DNA of 64,000 bases from Brevibacillus sp051967035 (lineage in GTDB: Bacteria; Bacillota; Bacilli; Brevibacillales; Brevibacillaceae), in contig NZ_JBQCKK010000013.1 of the NCBI RefSeq assembly GCF_051967035.1, positions 53,330 to 117,329 on the forward strand, in the 5' to 3' direction. The notes beneath the pieces were generated by a model. The model saw only the letters and a program-made list of their open reading frames with translations, was not told where the DNA came from and did no database searches. Both the position numbers and the translations under genes were made by a program. This document shows, piece by piece, positions 41,689-50,157 of the stretch. The stretch's first letter is position 1. The number at the start of each line of letters is the position of its first letter.

Positions 41689-43041
41689 ATGGCAAGCAAC
41701 AGGCAATTGAGGCTCGGAGCGATGATTCACGGAATCGGCGGGCATATGGGCGCGTGGCGACATCCGGATGCGCAGCCGGACGCCAGCGTCAGCTTTGCGT
41801 TTTACAGGCAGCAGGCGCAAAAGGCGGAGGCCGGGAAGTTTGATCTGGTCTTCGTCGCGGACGGCTTGTACATCAATGAAAAATCGCTGCCGCATTTTTT
41901 GAACCGCTTCGAGCCGCTGACGATTTTGTCGGCCTTGGGCGGCGTCACCAGCAAGATTGGCCTGGTCGGGACGGTGTCGACCTCGTACAGCGAGCCGTTT
42001 ACGGTAGCGAGGCAGCTCGCCTCCCTCGACCAGATCAGCGGCGGGAGAGCAGGCTGGAATGTAGTGACCTCGCCGCTGGAAGGCTCGGCGAAAAATTACG
42101 GCAACAAGCCGCATCCCGATCACGCGCTGCGCTACCGGATGGCCGAGGAGTATTTGAGCGTGGCAAAAGGGCTGTGGGATTCGTGGGAGGACGATGCCTT
42201 TGTCCGGGATAAGCAGTCCGGGGTGTTTTTCGACCCGGCGAAGATGCATCGGCTGGATCATCAGGGAGAGTTTTTCGCGGTGCAAGGGCCGCTGAACATC
42301 GCCCGCTCCAGACAGGGACAGCCGGTCATTTTCCAGGCAGGCTCGTCGGAGAGCGGAAAGACATTGGCAGCGAAATCCGCCGATGCGGTCTTTACCGGAC
42401 AAGAGACGCTTGCCGATGCGCAGCGTTTTTACCGCGATGTCAAAGGACGGGCAGCCGCTTACGGGCGAAGCCCCGCCGACCTGCTCATTTTCCCCGGCAT
42501 CAGTCCGATCATTGGCCGCACGGCTGAGGAAGCGAAGCGCAAGCACGAAGAGCTGGCGAGCCTGGTCAGTACGGAGCAGGCGCTGCATTTTCTGGGACGG
42601 TTTTTTGACCATCACGACTTTTCCCAGTACCCGCTGGACGAACCGTTTCCGGACGTGGGCGAGGTAGGCCGCAACAGCTTCCGGAGCACGACGGACAAAA
42701 TCAAGCAAAAGGCCAGGGAGCAAAAGTGGACGCTCAGGCAGACCGCGCTCTACACCGCGACGCCGGAGAGCGAGTTCATCGGCACGCCCGAGCATGTGGC
42801 GAATCTGATCCAGCGCTGGTTCGAGGAAGAGGCGGCAGACGGGTTCATTCTCCAGTCGAACGTGCCGCGCGGGCTGGACGATTTCGTCGATCAGGTCGTT
42901 CCGATTTTGCAGCAGCGCGGGCTGTTCCGCACGGAGTACGAGGCCGACACGCTGCGCGGGCATCTCGGACTGCCGATCCCGGTCAATCGCTATGCGCTGC
43001 CCAAGCAAGCAGGGCAGCAAGCGGCAAATGCGCCGGTGTAA
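41689..43041 (+). CDS. Flavin-dependent monooxygenase, NtaA/SnaA/DszA family (YtnJ-like)
   Basis: Luciferase-like FMNH2-dependent monooxygenase of 450 aa. The start RQLRLGAMIHGIGGHMGAWR, the flavin-pocket stretch GRAGWNVVTSP, NYGNKPHPDHALRYRMAEEY, LWDSWEDDAFV and PQ-like GQPVIFQAGSSESG are all typical of NtaA/DszA/YtnJ enzymes, which oxidise organosulfur or amine compounds. The B. subtilis relative YtnJ acts in S-alkylcysteine salvage by C-S bond cleavage. The ATG at 41689 follows GGAGGAGAG. A paralogue lies at 45157. It is the only gene of its transcript and is controlled by a leader attenuator. Confidence 0.88.
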   Translation: MASNRQLRLGAMIHGIGGHMGAWRHPDAQPDASVSFAFYRQQAQKAEAGKFDLVFVADGLYINEKSLPHFLNRFEPLTILSALGGVTSKIGLVGTVSTSYSEPFTVARQLASLDQISGGRAGWNVVTSPLEGSAKNYGNKPHPDHALRYRMAEEYLSVAKGLWDSWEDDAFVRDKQSGVFFDPAKMHRLDHQGEFFAVQGPLNIARSRQGQPVIFQAGSSESGKTLAAKSADAVFTGQETLADAQRFYRDVKGRAAAYGRSPADLLIFPGISPIIGRTAEEAKRKHEELASLVSTEQALHFLGRFFDHHDFSQYPLDEPFPDVGEVGRNSFRSTTDKIKQKAREQKWTLRQTALYTATPESEFIGTPEHVANLIQRWFEEEAADGFILQSNVPRGLDDFVDQVVPILQQRGLFRTEYEADTLRGHLGLPIPVNRYALPKQAGQQAANAPV

Positions 43042-43133
43042 AAACCAGGGGGCGCGAGAGGCAAACCAGCCCGATGCCGGAATAACGAAGCATCGACCGC
43101 GCAAACTCTCTGCCTCGCTCTAGCTAGCGCCCG

Positions 43134-43181
43134 AAAAACAGCCCCCCAGCGGCGGAACGCTTCCACCGCAGGGGGGCTGTT
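43134..43181 (-). terminator. Strong intrinsic terminator of the YtmO-like gene
   Basis: AACAGCCCCCC/GGGGGGCTGTT arms (11 bp) with TTTTT following on the minus strand. The plus-strand gene ending at 43041 may also use the hairpin. Confidence 0.8.
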
Positions 43182-43260
43182 CGAGCGTTGCGGCATCTTT
43201 TGCCGCTTTTTTTCGCCATGCATCACATGTCAGAAATGCCAGGCTTGCCAACACAAGCAT

Positions 43261-44280
43261 TCAGGTGACGCTCAGTTCGGAAAACGCATCGTGCAAGAGC
43301 TCGTAGGAGAGCAGTCGCTTGGGAAAATGCTGGATCGGGGTGTGGATCACCAGCTCGTCTACCTGATAGGTGCGGGCGAGTTGCAGCAGCTTCTCGCGCA
43401 CGGACTCCTTCGTTCCCGACAGGACGTTGGCTTCCTTGACCTCGATCCGGAACGGTTCGTTCGCCTGCTGCCCGTATTCCTCCGCTTTTTTCAGGCTGGT
43501 GACGGTGACGGTTTTGCCGCTTTGCAGATGAATTTTCGCGACTTTCGTATCCGCTGCCAGGCGGGCGGCTTCCTCCTCCGTCTGGGCGACGATGACCGAG
43601 ACGGCCAGTATCGGGAGCGGCTGTGCCGATTTGCCTGGCTGAAACCGCTGACGGTACACGTCAAAAGCTTCCCGGCAAACCGCTTCGTCCTGGCTGATAA
43701 AGAGGGCGAACACGTACGGAACGCCGCGTTCGGCCGCAAGCTGCGCGCTTGCTGCACTCGTACCGAGCAAATAAATCGGGACCGGCTCGTTTGGCAGAGG
43801 AACGGCAGTCAGGCCATACAACGGGTGGGGAGGGGCCAACTCATCGTGCAGGAACAGCTCCAGCTCCGCAAGCTTTTCCTCCAGCGAGGCGTTGGGCGTG
43901 CCGCCGTGCTGTTGCAGCGCTTTTGTCGAGAGGGGAAGCCCTCCCGGCGCGCGGCCAATGCCGAGATCCACCCGTCCCGGGGCCAGGGCGGCGAGGACGT
44001 GAAAATTTTCCGCTACTTTATAGGGACTGTAATGCTGGAGCATGACCCCGCCGGAGCCGATGCGGATGCGCTCTGTTTTCGCCAGCAGGTGGGCGATGAG
44101 CACCTCGGGGGAGGAGCCGACCACATGATCGAGGTCGTGATGCTCCGCCACCCAGAAGCGGTGATAGCCCCAGTCCTCCGCCTTTTGCGCCAACTGAACC
44201 GTATGCTGGAAGGCTTCGGCCGCTGTCTCTCCTTCTTGAATCGGACTTTGATCGAGAATGCTCAATGTCAATGCCACCAT
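43261..44280 (-). CDS. Luciferase-like flavin monooxygenase, MsnO8 family (YtmO-like)
   Basis: FMN-dependent oxidoreductase of 339 aa with the single-domain LLM fold: SILDQSPIQEGETAAEAFQH, HRFWVAEHHDLDHVVGSSPE, RIGSGGVMLQHYSPYKVAE and PGRVDLGIGRAPGG are signature stretches of the MsnO8/YtmO group. In B. subtilis YtmO is encoded with YtnI and YtnJ in the organosulfur operon; here the gene is divergent from the redoxin gene. The start at 44280 follows AGGGGAGAG. Transcribed from its own attenuated promoter (44439-44467). Confidence 0.88.
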   Translation of the reverse strand: MVALTLSILDQSPIQEGETAAEAFQHTVQLAQKAEDWGYHRFWVAEHHDLDHVVGSSPEVLIAHLLAKTERIRIGSGGVMLQHYSPYKVAENFHVLAALAPGRVDLGIGRAPGGLPLSTKALQQHGGTPNASLEEKLAELELFLHDELAPPHPLYGLTAVPLPNEPVPIYLLGTSAASAQLAAERGVPYVFALFISQDEAVCREAFDVYRQRFQPGKSAQPLPILAVSVIVAQTEEEAARLAADTKVAKIHLQSGKTVTVTSLKKAEEYGQQANEPFRIEVKEANVLSGTKESVREKLLQLARTYQVDELVIHTPIQHFPKRLLSYELLHDAFSELSVT

Positions 44281-44312
44281 GTCTCTCCCCTTACCATGTC
44301 GAAGTACGCACA

Positions 44313-44376
44313 AAAAGCCCCTCCGTCCGCGATCGGCATTCGATCGGAAAAGGGGCTTCTGGCTGTCCAGTCAGCT
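44313..44376 (-). promoter_or_regulatory. Leader hairpin plus terminator (attenuator), sulfur unit 3
   Basis: On the minus strand, a 21-nt hairpin (44376 to 44356: lower stem GCT/AGC, GA on the 5' side and A on the 3' side, upper stem CTGG/CCAG, loop ACAG) ends inside the 5' arm of a terminator (AAGCCCCT with AGGGGCTT, inner CGATCG helix, then TTTTT; 44359 to 44313). The terminator lies between the promoter and the YtmO-like gene, so read-through is needed. Confidence 0.65.
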
Positions 44377-44438
44377 ATGCGAGCAGGCAGTTGTCGTTGC
44401 TGCGTCTTTATCCTGTGTTTGCTCCGCTGTTTACTCGG

Positions 44439-44467
44439 ATTTTAACGATCCCGTTACGGGCTGTCAA
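44439..44467 (-). promoter_or_regulatory. SigA-type promoter of sulfur unit 3
   Basis: On the minus strand TTGACA (44467 to 44462), 17 bp, TAAAAT (44444 to 44439). It is followed by CCGAGTAAAC, resembling the CCCTAGTAATC element of unit 2. Confidence 0.7.
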
Positions 44468-44505
44468 TGGGGGCAGGCAAAATGAGGCCAAATGGAAAAA
44501 ACCCG

Positions 44506-44534
44506 TTGACGGGACAGAAGGCGAATGATATTAT
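44506..44534 (+). promoter_or_regulatory. SigA-type promoter of sulfur unit 2
   Basis: TTGACG (44506-44511), 17 bp, TATTAT (44529-44534), followed by CCCTAGTAATC. It lies back to back with the unit 3 promoter, about 40 bp away. Confidence 0.7.
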
Positions 44535-44560
44535 CCCTAGTAATCCGATATGAATTTAAA

Positions 44561-44630
44561 AAGTCCTCGACCAGACAACTGGAGAGACTTCCTGCTTAGG
44601 CTATGCCATCAAGCAGGAAGTCTTTTTCTT
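44561..44630 (+). promoter_or_regulatory. Leader hairpin plus terminator (attenuator), sulfur unit 2
   Basis: A 21-nt hairpin (44566-44586: lower stem CTC/GAG, GA on the 5' side and A on the 3' side, upper stem CCAG/CTGG, loop ACAA), extended below by AAGT/ACTT (44561-44564 with 44587-44590). The 3' side overlaps the 5' arm of a perfect 12-bp terminator stem (GACTTCCTGCTT 44586-44597 with 44611-44622), followed by TTTTTCTTT. No upstream plus-strand gene could use this terminator, so it acts on this transcript. Confidence 0.7.
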
Positions 44631-44669
44631 TACCTGGAAACCGCAGCGAAACCATGGGAGGGAATGCAA

Positions 44670-44933
44670 GTGGCAGGGACACAACAAACGAAAAAAGTCG
44701 TGGTATGGGGAAGAGAAGGCTGCTCCTATTGCGAAAACGTCAAAGCCGCCTTGGAAGAGCAGCACCACCCTTACGAATGGATTGACGTAGCTGGAAAAGA
44801 CGTGCTGCGCGATGTGCTGGAAGTCAAATACGGCACGCGCCTGATCCCGCTCGTGGAAATCGGCGGCGACGGCAAATACGAGGCGCTGCTCTACACCCAA
44901 CTGGATCGGCTCGAAGCGCTTTTGGCCGAGTAA
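44670..44933 (+). CDS. Glutaredoxin-like redoxin (YtnI-like)
   Basis: Small thiol-disulfide protein of 87 aa with a thioredoxin fold. The redox motif is GREGCSYC (CxxC) and the cis-proline loop is TRLIPLVEI. It matches the B. subtilis redoxin YtnI, encoded with the flavin monooxygenases YtmO and YtnJ. The GTG at 44670 is 7 nt after GGGAGGG; the ATG at 44664 is nearly on top of that site. First gene of a long sulfur operon, behind an attenuator. It probably supplies or accepts thiol redox equivalents in S-alkylcysteine breakdown. Confidence 0.82.
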   Translation: MAGTQQTKKVVVWGREGCSYCENVKAALEEQHHPYEWIDVAGKDVLRDVLEVKYGTRLIPLVEIGGDGKYEALLYTQLDRLEALLAE

Positions 44934-44961
44934 AAGCGAAAAGCGCCAAGACTGTTCATGA

Positions 44962-45108
44962 AAACGCACTCCGTCCGAGGCAAGCATTTACCCGTCCAGA
45001 GAAGTACCGGAATTCATCACCAAAACGTACAAGGGCAACTACATTCCGACACAGGTGTCCGTGGAGGAATGGAACCATATCAAGGAGACGTTTGCGAGCA
45101 AGCCGTAA
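44962..45108 (+). pseudogene. Possible remnant of an unidentified gene
   Basis: A 48-codon open stretch without a start codon, bounded by TGA at 44959 and TAA at 45106. Its translation looks coding (EVPEFITKTYKGNYIPTQVS then VEEWNHIKETFASKP) and resembles the C-terminus of a small globular protein. There is no ribosome binding site or ATG in frame. It may be what is left of a gene lost between the redoxin and monooxygenase genes, or an unnoticed frame with a non-standard start. Confidence 0.35.
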
Positions 45109-45156
45109 CGGCTGGGCGAAGGACGCTCGCAGGCTGATCGGAAAGGAGAGCCGTAC

Positions 45157-46512
45157 ATGCCGCAAAAAAGACAGATTCACTTGTCCGCTTATTTGGTGGG
45201 AACGGGCATTCACGTTGCCTCCTGGCGGCTGCCGGAGGCGCGAAAACATGCCAGCATCGACATTGACTACTACAAATATTTGGCGCAGACAGCCGAGCGG
45301 GGGAAGTTCGATATCGCGTTTATCGCCGACAGCCTGGCGATCAACGAAGCTTCGCACCCGAACATTTTGAACCGCTTTGAGCCGACGACACTGCTCGCTG
45401 CCCTGGCTGGGGCGACCAGCAAGATCGGGCTGGTCGGCACCGCGTCGACCACGTATCACGAGCCGTACAATCTCGCCCGGCTGTTCGCCTCTGTCGACCA
45501 TATCAGCAATGGCCGCGTCGGCTGGAACGTGGTTACGACGGGGGATGCTACCGGAGAGACGGGGCGCAACTTCAGTCGCACCGAGCATGTGGAGCACGAT
45601 CTCCGCTACGAGCGCGCAGAGGAGTTCATCGACGTCGTGCAAGGCTTGTGGGATTCGTGGGAGGACGATGCGTTTGTCCAGGACAAGGAAACAGGCGTTT
45701 TCTTCGACCCGGCAAAAATGCATCGGCTGAACTACCAGGGCACGTACTTCTCCGTCCAGGGGCCGCTCAATATCGGCAGGTCCAGACAGGGACAGCCCGT
45801 CATTGTGCAGGCCGGAGCCTCCGAGCCGGGGCAACGCCTGGCAGCGCGCACCGCAGAAGTCGTCTTCTCGCACGTAAAAGATTTCGGGCGGGCCAAAGCG
45901 TTTTACCGAAGCTTGAAAAGCAAGCTGTCCGACTACGGGCGCACGCCTGACCAACTGCATATTTTGCAGGGCATTTCTCCGATTATTGCCGATACGCAGG
46001 AAGAAGCGGAAGCGATCCACCGCAAGCTGCACGATCTGCTTTTGCCGGAGCAGGGACTGCGCTTTTTGTCCGGGTACTTGGGCAAGGTCGATTTCAGCAA
46101 CTACTCGCTCGATACTCCCGCGGCAGAGGTGGAATTCCCGCAGGACAACGGCATTCAAAGCCATTTTGAATGGATGACGGAGCTGATTCGCAAAGAAAAC
46201 CCGACCTTGCGCGAGCTGTACGCCTTGCTCGAAGGCGGGGCAAACCGCGAGCTGATCGGCACCCCGAAGCAGATTGCCGACGTGCTGGAAACATGGTTTA
46301 CCGAGGAGGCCGCAGACGGTTTCATGTTCATTGCGCCGGTGCTACCGCAAGGGCTGGAGGCGTTCGTGGACAAAGTAGTGCCGATTTTGCAGGAGCGGGG
46401 CTTGTATCGGCTGGATTACGAAGGAGACACCTTGCGCGAGCACCTCGGTCTGGAAAAGCCGTACAACCGTCTGGCGGTGCGCCGCAAACAGTTGTCAGGG
46501 GTTGAATCCTGA
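45157..46512 (+). CDS. Flavin-dependent monooxygenase, NtaA/SnaA/DszA family (YtnJ-like), second copy
   Basis: Paralogue of the gene at 41689; 451 aa. It begins KRQIHLSAYLVGTGIHVASW, and has GRVGWNVVTTGDATGETGRNF, LRYERAEEFIDVVQGLWDSW, HRLNYQGTYFSVQGPLNIGR and GQPVIVQAGASEPGQR. In the B. subtilis system the YtnJ-type enzyme cleaves the C-S bond of N-acetyl-S-alkylcysteine sulfoxides. Two copies suggest different alkyl substituents. AAGGAGAG precedes the ATG. It lies between the redoxin and the M20 amidohydrolase genes on one transcript. Confidence 0.9.
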   Translation: MPQKRQIHLSAYLVGTGIHVASWRLPEARKHASIDIDYYKYLAQTAERGKFDIAFIADSLAINEASHPNILNRFEPTTLLAALAGATSKIGLVGTASTTYHEPYNLARLFASVDHISNGRVGWNVVTTGDATGETGRNFSRTEHVEHDLRYERAEEFIDVVQGLWDSWEDDAFVQDKETGVFFDPAKMHRLNYQGTYFSVQGPLNIGRSRQGQPVIVQAGASEPGQRLAARTAEVVFSHVKDFGRAKAFYRSLKSKLSDYGRTPDQLHILQGISPIIADTQEEAEAIHRKLHDLLLPEQGLRFLSGYLGKVDFSNYSLDTPAAEVEFPQDNGIQSHFEWMTELIRKENPTLRELYALLEGGANRELIGTPKQIADVLETWFTEEAADGFMFIAPVLPQGLEAFVDKVVPILQERGLYRLDYEGDTLREHLGLEKPYNRLAVRRKQLSGVES

Positions 46513-46569
46513 ATACAGAGAGAAGCGCCACAGCAGACAGGAGAAGGAGAAGGAGAAGGAGAGGTTCGC

Positions 46570-47727
46570 GTGAGTACAGGAACAAAGCAGCCGACAGAAA
46601 CAGAATGGGAACAAAAGCTGATCGCGATACGCAGGCAACTGCACCAATACCCGGAGGTGGCCTACGAGGAATATGAAACCACCCGTTCCATTCGAAACTG
46701 GCTGACGGACGCGGGAATTCGCCTCGTCGAGCTGCCGCTGGAAACGGGCGTCGTGGCAGAGGTGGGCGGCCACAACGGCGGGCCTGTCATCGCGCTGCGG
46801 GCCGATATCGACGCACTGCCGATTCAGGAGGAAACGGGCTTGCCGTATGCGTCGACGGTCGTCGGGAACATGCATGCGTGCGGACACGATTTTCATACCG
46901 CGGTGATACTGGGAGCCGCCTTTTTGCTGAAGCAGCAGGAGGAAAAGCTGCCAGGAACGGTGCGCTTTTTGTTCCAGCCCGCCGAGGAAAAAGGCACGGG
47001 CGCGTCGCTTCTGATCGAAAGAGGGGCGCTCGCGGGCGTCTCGGCGATCTTCGGTCTGCACAACAAGCCTGATCTGGCAGTCGGGACGGTCGGGATCAAG
47101 CCGGGGGCGCTGATGGCGAGCGTGGACGGGTTCGAGATTGAGGTCGAAGGCTTGGGCACGCATGCCGCCATCCCCCATGCCGGCATCGACCCGATCGTCG
47201 CCGCCTCGCAGATCGTCACGGCGCTGCAATCCATCGTCAGCCGCAGCATCAGCCCGCTCGCCAACGCAGTGGTCAGCGTGACGACCATCCATGGCGGAAC
47301 GACCTGGAACGTAATCCCGGACAAGGTCGCTCTCGGCGGCACGGTTCGCACATTTCAGGAGGAGGTGCGCAGGCAGATCCCGGATCGTCTCCGGGCGATC
47401 GTCGAGGGAGTGGCAGCGGCTTACGGAGCCAAGGCGAGCGTGCGCTGGTTCCAGGGACCGCCCTCTGTGCAAAACGATGCCGAGCTGACCAGGCTGGCCG
47501 CCGAGACAGCAGCGCGGCGCGGGCTGCAAGTCGTCACGCCGGAACCGACTTCGGCGGGGGAAGATTTCGCCTATTATCAGCAGCACATTCCCGGTGTGTT
47601 CGTGTTCGTCGGGACCTCCGGGACAAACGAGTGGCACCATCCCGCCTTTACCGTCGATGACCGGGCGATTGCCCCCGCCGCCAGCTACTTTGCCGAATTG
47701 GCCGTGGGCGCACTGAAAGGCAGGTGA
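46570..47727 (+). CDS. M20 family amidohydrolase (N-acyl amino acid deacylase type)
   Basis: Metal-dependent amidohydrolase of 385 aa, in the hippurate/N-acyl-amino-acid amidohydrolase group (B. subtilis YtnL/YxeP type). Metal-binding motifs: MHACGHDFHTAVILGAA, QPAEEKGTGA, GLHNKPDL and the C-terminal STSAGEDFAY-like PTSAGEDFAYYQ. It is expected to remove the N-acetyl group and release free cysteine after C-S cleavage. The start is GTG at 46570 after GGAGAGG. It lies just ahead of the importer genes in the same operon. Confidence 0.9.
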   Translation: MSTGTKQPTETEWEQKLIAIRRQLHQYPEVAYEEYETTRSIRNWLTDAGIRLVELPLETGVVAEVGGHNGGPVIALRADIDALPIQEETGLPYASTVVGNMHACGHDFHTAVILGAAFLLKQQEEKLPGTVRFLFQPAEEKGTGASLLIERGALAGVSAIFGLHNKPDLAVGTVGIKPGALMASVDGFEIEVEGLGTHAAIPHAGIDPIVAASQIVTALQSIVSRSISPLANAVVSVTTIHGGTTWNVIPDKVALGGTVRTFQEEVRRQIPDRLRAIVEGVAAAYGAKASVRWFQGPPSVQNDAELTRLAAETAARRGLQVVTPEPTSAGEDFAYYQQHIPGVFVFVGTSGTNEWHHPAFTVDDRAIAPAASYFAELAVGALKGR

Positions 47728-47736
47728 ATCGAGCGC

Positions 47737-48522
47737 ATGCTCCACATTTCCAATCTGAGCAAATCGTACAAGACAGCGAAAGGCATGGTGCCTGTTTTGC
47801 AAAACATCAATCTGCACATCCCAAAAGGGGACATTTTCGGGATTATCGGCTTTTCCGGGGCGGGCAAATCGACCTTGATCCGCTGCCTGAACCGGCTGGA
47901 GGAGCCGGATACGGGCAGAATCGAGATCGGCGGACGGGTGATTACCGATTTGCCGGAAAAAGAACTGCGCCGGGCCCGGCAAAAAATCGGGATGATCTTT
48001 CAGCAGTTCAATCTGCTCGATGCGCGAACCGTTTTCCAAAACGTCGCCTTTCCGCTGGAGGTGGCCGGACACCCGAAGCCGTACATCCGCAACCGCGTCC
48101 GCGAAATCCTCGATCTCGTACAGCTTGGCGACAAGGAAAACGTCTACCCGTTCCAGCTGAGCGGCGGGCAAAAGCAGCGGGTCGGCATTGCCCGCGCACT
48201 GGTCAACCAGCCTGATCTGCTCTTGAGCGACGAAGCGACCTCCGCGCTCGACCCGCAGACAACCTACGCCATTCTGGAGCTGCTGCGCGAGATCAATCGC
48301 CAGCTCAACCTGACGATTGTACTCATCACGCACGAGTTGGACGTGCTCCAGCATGTGTGCCACAACATGGCCGTGATTGAAAACGGGCGAATTGTCGAAA
48401 CCGGAACCGTGGAGAAGTTTTTCCTCAACCCGGAGAGCGACACGGCAAAGCGGTTTGTCCGCATTATTGATTATTACCGCGAAAAGCGAAATGTGTGGGA
48501 AGGAGTCGGGGCGGGGATATGA
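47737..48522 (+). CDS. ABC transporter ATP-binding protein, MetN-like
   Basis: Cytosolic ATPase of 261 aa for a methionine/cystine-type importer. Walker A GFSGAGKSTLIRCLN, Q-loop FQQFNLLDARTVFQNVAFPL, signature LSGGQKQRVGIARAL, Walker B LLLSDEATSALDP and the H-loop THELDVL. It stops after the nucleotide-binding domain and has no C-terminal NIL regulatory domain, which full-length MetN (about 340 aa) uses for methionine feedback. The stop overlaps the permease start (ATGA). The sulfur context favours an S-alkylcysteine or derivative as substrate. Confidence 0.88.
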   Translation: MLHISNLSKSYKTAKGMVPVLQNINLHIPKGDIFGIIGFSGAGKSTLIRCLNRLEEPDTGRIEIGGRVITDLPEKELRRARQKIGMIFQQFNLLDARTVFQNVAFPLEVAGHPKPYIRNRVREILDLVQLGDKENVYPFQLSGGQKQRVGIARALVNQPDLLLSDEATSALDPQTTYAILELLREINRQLNLTIVLITHELDVLQHVCHNMAVIENGRIVETGTVEKFFLNPESDTAKRFVRIIDYYREKRNVWEGVGAGI

Positions 48523-49187
48523 ACAACGATTTGGTTGACTTGCTCTGGGAAGGGCTCCTGGAGACGCTTTACATGGTGTTCTGGTCGTCTTTGTTCGCGC
48601 TTGCCATGGGGATCGTCCTTGGCGTCACGCTGGTCGTCACGGAAAAGGGCGGCATCCTTGAGGCGCCCAAGCTGCATAAAGCCATCGGCACGGTCATCAA
48701 CGGCGTTCGCTCTCTTCCTTTGATTATCCTGATCGTGCTGCTTTTGCCCTTGTCGCGCCTGATCGTCGGCACGACATTGGGGCCGACCGCTGCCATCGTT
48801 TCGCTGTCGATTGGCGCCGCGCCGTTTTTGGGCCGGATTATCGAGAGCGCGCTGAAGGAAGTCAGCGCCGGAAAGATCGAAGCAGCCAAATCCGTCGGGG
48901 CGACGCCGTTCACGATCATTTTTCGGGTGCTGATTCCCGAGGCGATGCCTGCTTTGGTGCGCGGGATTACGATCGGGATTATCGGCATTACCGAGTTTAC
49001 CGCGGTAGCGGGTGCGATTGGAGCGGGCGGACTCGGCAGTCTGGCGATCCGCTTCGGCTACCAGCGCTTTCGCGAGGACGTCCTGATCGCCACCGTCCTT
49101 TTAATCATTTTGTTAGTTCAGCTGATTCAGTGGTCAGGCGATTTCCTCGTCAAATCGATCAACAAAAAGCGTTACAAGTTCGAGTAA
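48519..49187 (+). CDS. ABC transporter permease, MetI-like
   Basis: Inner-membrane permease of 222 aa with five hydrophobic segments (MetI subfamily). The cytoplasmic coupling loop is recognisable in SALKEVSAGKIEAAKSVGATPFTIIF (the EAA-type motif). GITEFTAVAGAIGAGGLGSLAI near the end is typical of MetI. The ATG at 48519 overlaps the ATPase stop by 4 bp. Works with the upstream ATPase and the downstream lipoprotein. Confidence 0.92.
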   Translation: MNNDLVDLLWEGLLETLYMVFWSSLFALAMGIVLGVTLVVTEKGGILEAPKLHKAIGTVINGVRSLPLIILIVLLLPLSRLIVGTTLGPTAAIVSLSIGAAPFLGRIIESALKEVSAGKIEAAKSVGATPFTIIFRVLIPEAMPALVRGITIGIIGITEFTAVAGAIGAGGLGSLAIRFGYQRFREDVLIATVLLIILLVQLIQWSGDFLVKSINKKRYKFE

Positions 49188-49227
49188 GATCCAACTTGAA
49201 AACAGAAGAACCAGGGGAGTGGAAACG

Positions 49228-50130
49228 ATGGGAAAGAAAAAAGGTCTCGGCATCATGTTTAGCGTATGGGTGGCAATCAGCGTGCTTGTGGCAGGTTGCG
49301 GCTCCAGCAGCTCTGGCTCTGGCAGCCAGTCGTCCGGCTCCGGAGCGGCGCCAGCGGCCAACGCCTCGGCAACACAGGCAAGTGGAGGGCAGGCAGCTGA
49401 ACCGGCAAAAGAAGTGACGCTGAAGGTGGGCGCGTCCCCTGTGCCGCATGCCGAGATTTTGGAGTTTATCAAGCCGAAGCTCAAGGAGCAGGGCGTGAAT
49501 CTGGAGGTCGTCGTCCTCGATGACGAAGGGCAACTGAACCCCGCCTTGCAGGAAAAACAGATCGACGCGAACTTTTTCCAGCACGTGCCGTACCTCGATT
49601 CGGTGAAAACCGAGAAGGGCTATGATTTCGCCGTCACGACCAAGGTACACGTCGAGCCGATCGGCTTTTACTCCGACAAGCTCAAATCGAAGGACGAACT
49701 GAAGGAAGGGGACAAGATCGGCATTCCGAACAACCCTTCCAACGAATACCGCGCCCTGGTTTTGCTCCAGGAGCAAGGATTAATCAAGCTGCGCGACGGC
49801 TTGACGACCTACGAGGCCACCCCGAAGGACATCGCGGAAAACCCGAAAAAGCTGGAATTCGTGGAAGCGGAAGCGGCTACCTTGCCACGAGCGTTGCCTG
49901 ATCTCGCCGGCGCCGTCATCAATACAAACATCGTGCTGGAAGCGAAAATCGATCCGAACAGCGCCCTGTTCCGCGAAGGCGCAAACTCTCCTTACGCCAA
50001 CGTAATCACCGTCCGCAAAGGCGACGAAAACCGCGAAGAGATCAAAAAGCTCGACGCCGCGCTCACTTCGCCAGAGGTCAAAGCGTTTATTGAGAGCAAA
50101 TACGGGGTCGCGGTTGTTCCTGCTTTTTAA
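49228..50130 (+). CDS. MetQ/NlpA family substrate-binding lipoprotein
   Basis: Extracellular solute-binding lipoprotein of 300 aa. The signal peptide ends in the lipobox LVAGC, followed by a Ser/Gly/Ala-rich spacer to about residue 65. The mature domain has KVGASPVPHAEILEFIKPKL, DEGQLNPALQEKQIDANFFQH and IGIPNNPSNEYRALVLLQ, the usual MetQ pattern. It captures a sulfur-containing amino acid for the MetNI-like importer. The ATG at 49228 follows AGGGGAG; the earlier in-frame GTG at 49219 lies within that site. Confidence 0.92.
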   Translation: MGKKKGLGIMFSVWVAISVLVAGCGSSSSGSGSQSSGSGAAPAANASATQASGGQAAEPAKEVTLKVGASPVPHAEILEFIKPKLKEQGVNLEVVVLDDEGQLNPALQEKQIDANFFQHVPYLDSVKTEKGYDFAVTTKVHVEPIGFYSDKLKSKDELKEGDKIGIPNNPSNEYRALVLLQEQGLIKLRDGLTTYEATPKDIAENPKKLEFVEAEAATLPRALPDLAGAVINTNIVLEAKIDPNSALFREGANSPYANVITVRKGDENREEIKKLDAALTSPEVKAFIESKYGVAVVPAF

Positions 50131-50157
50131 GCCGGAAACAGGGAGGGGAAGCCGACG

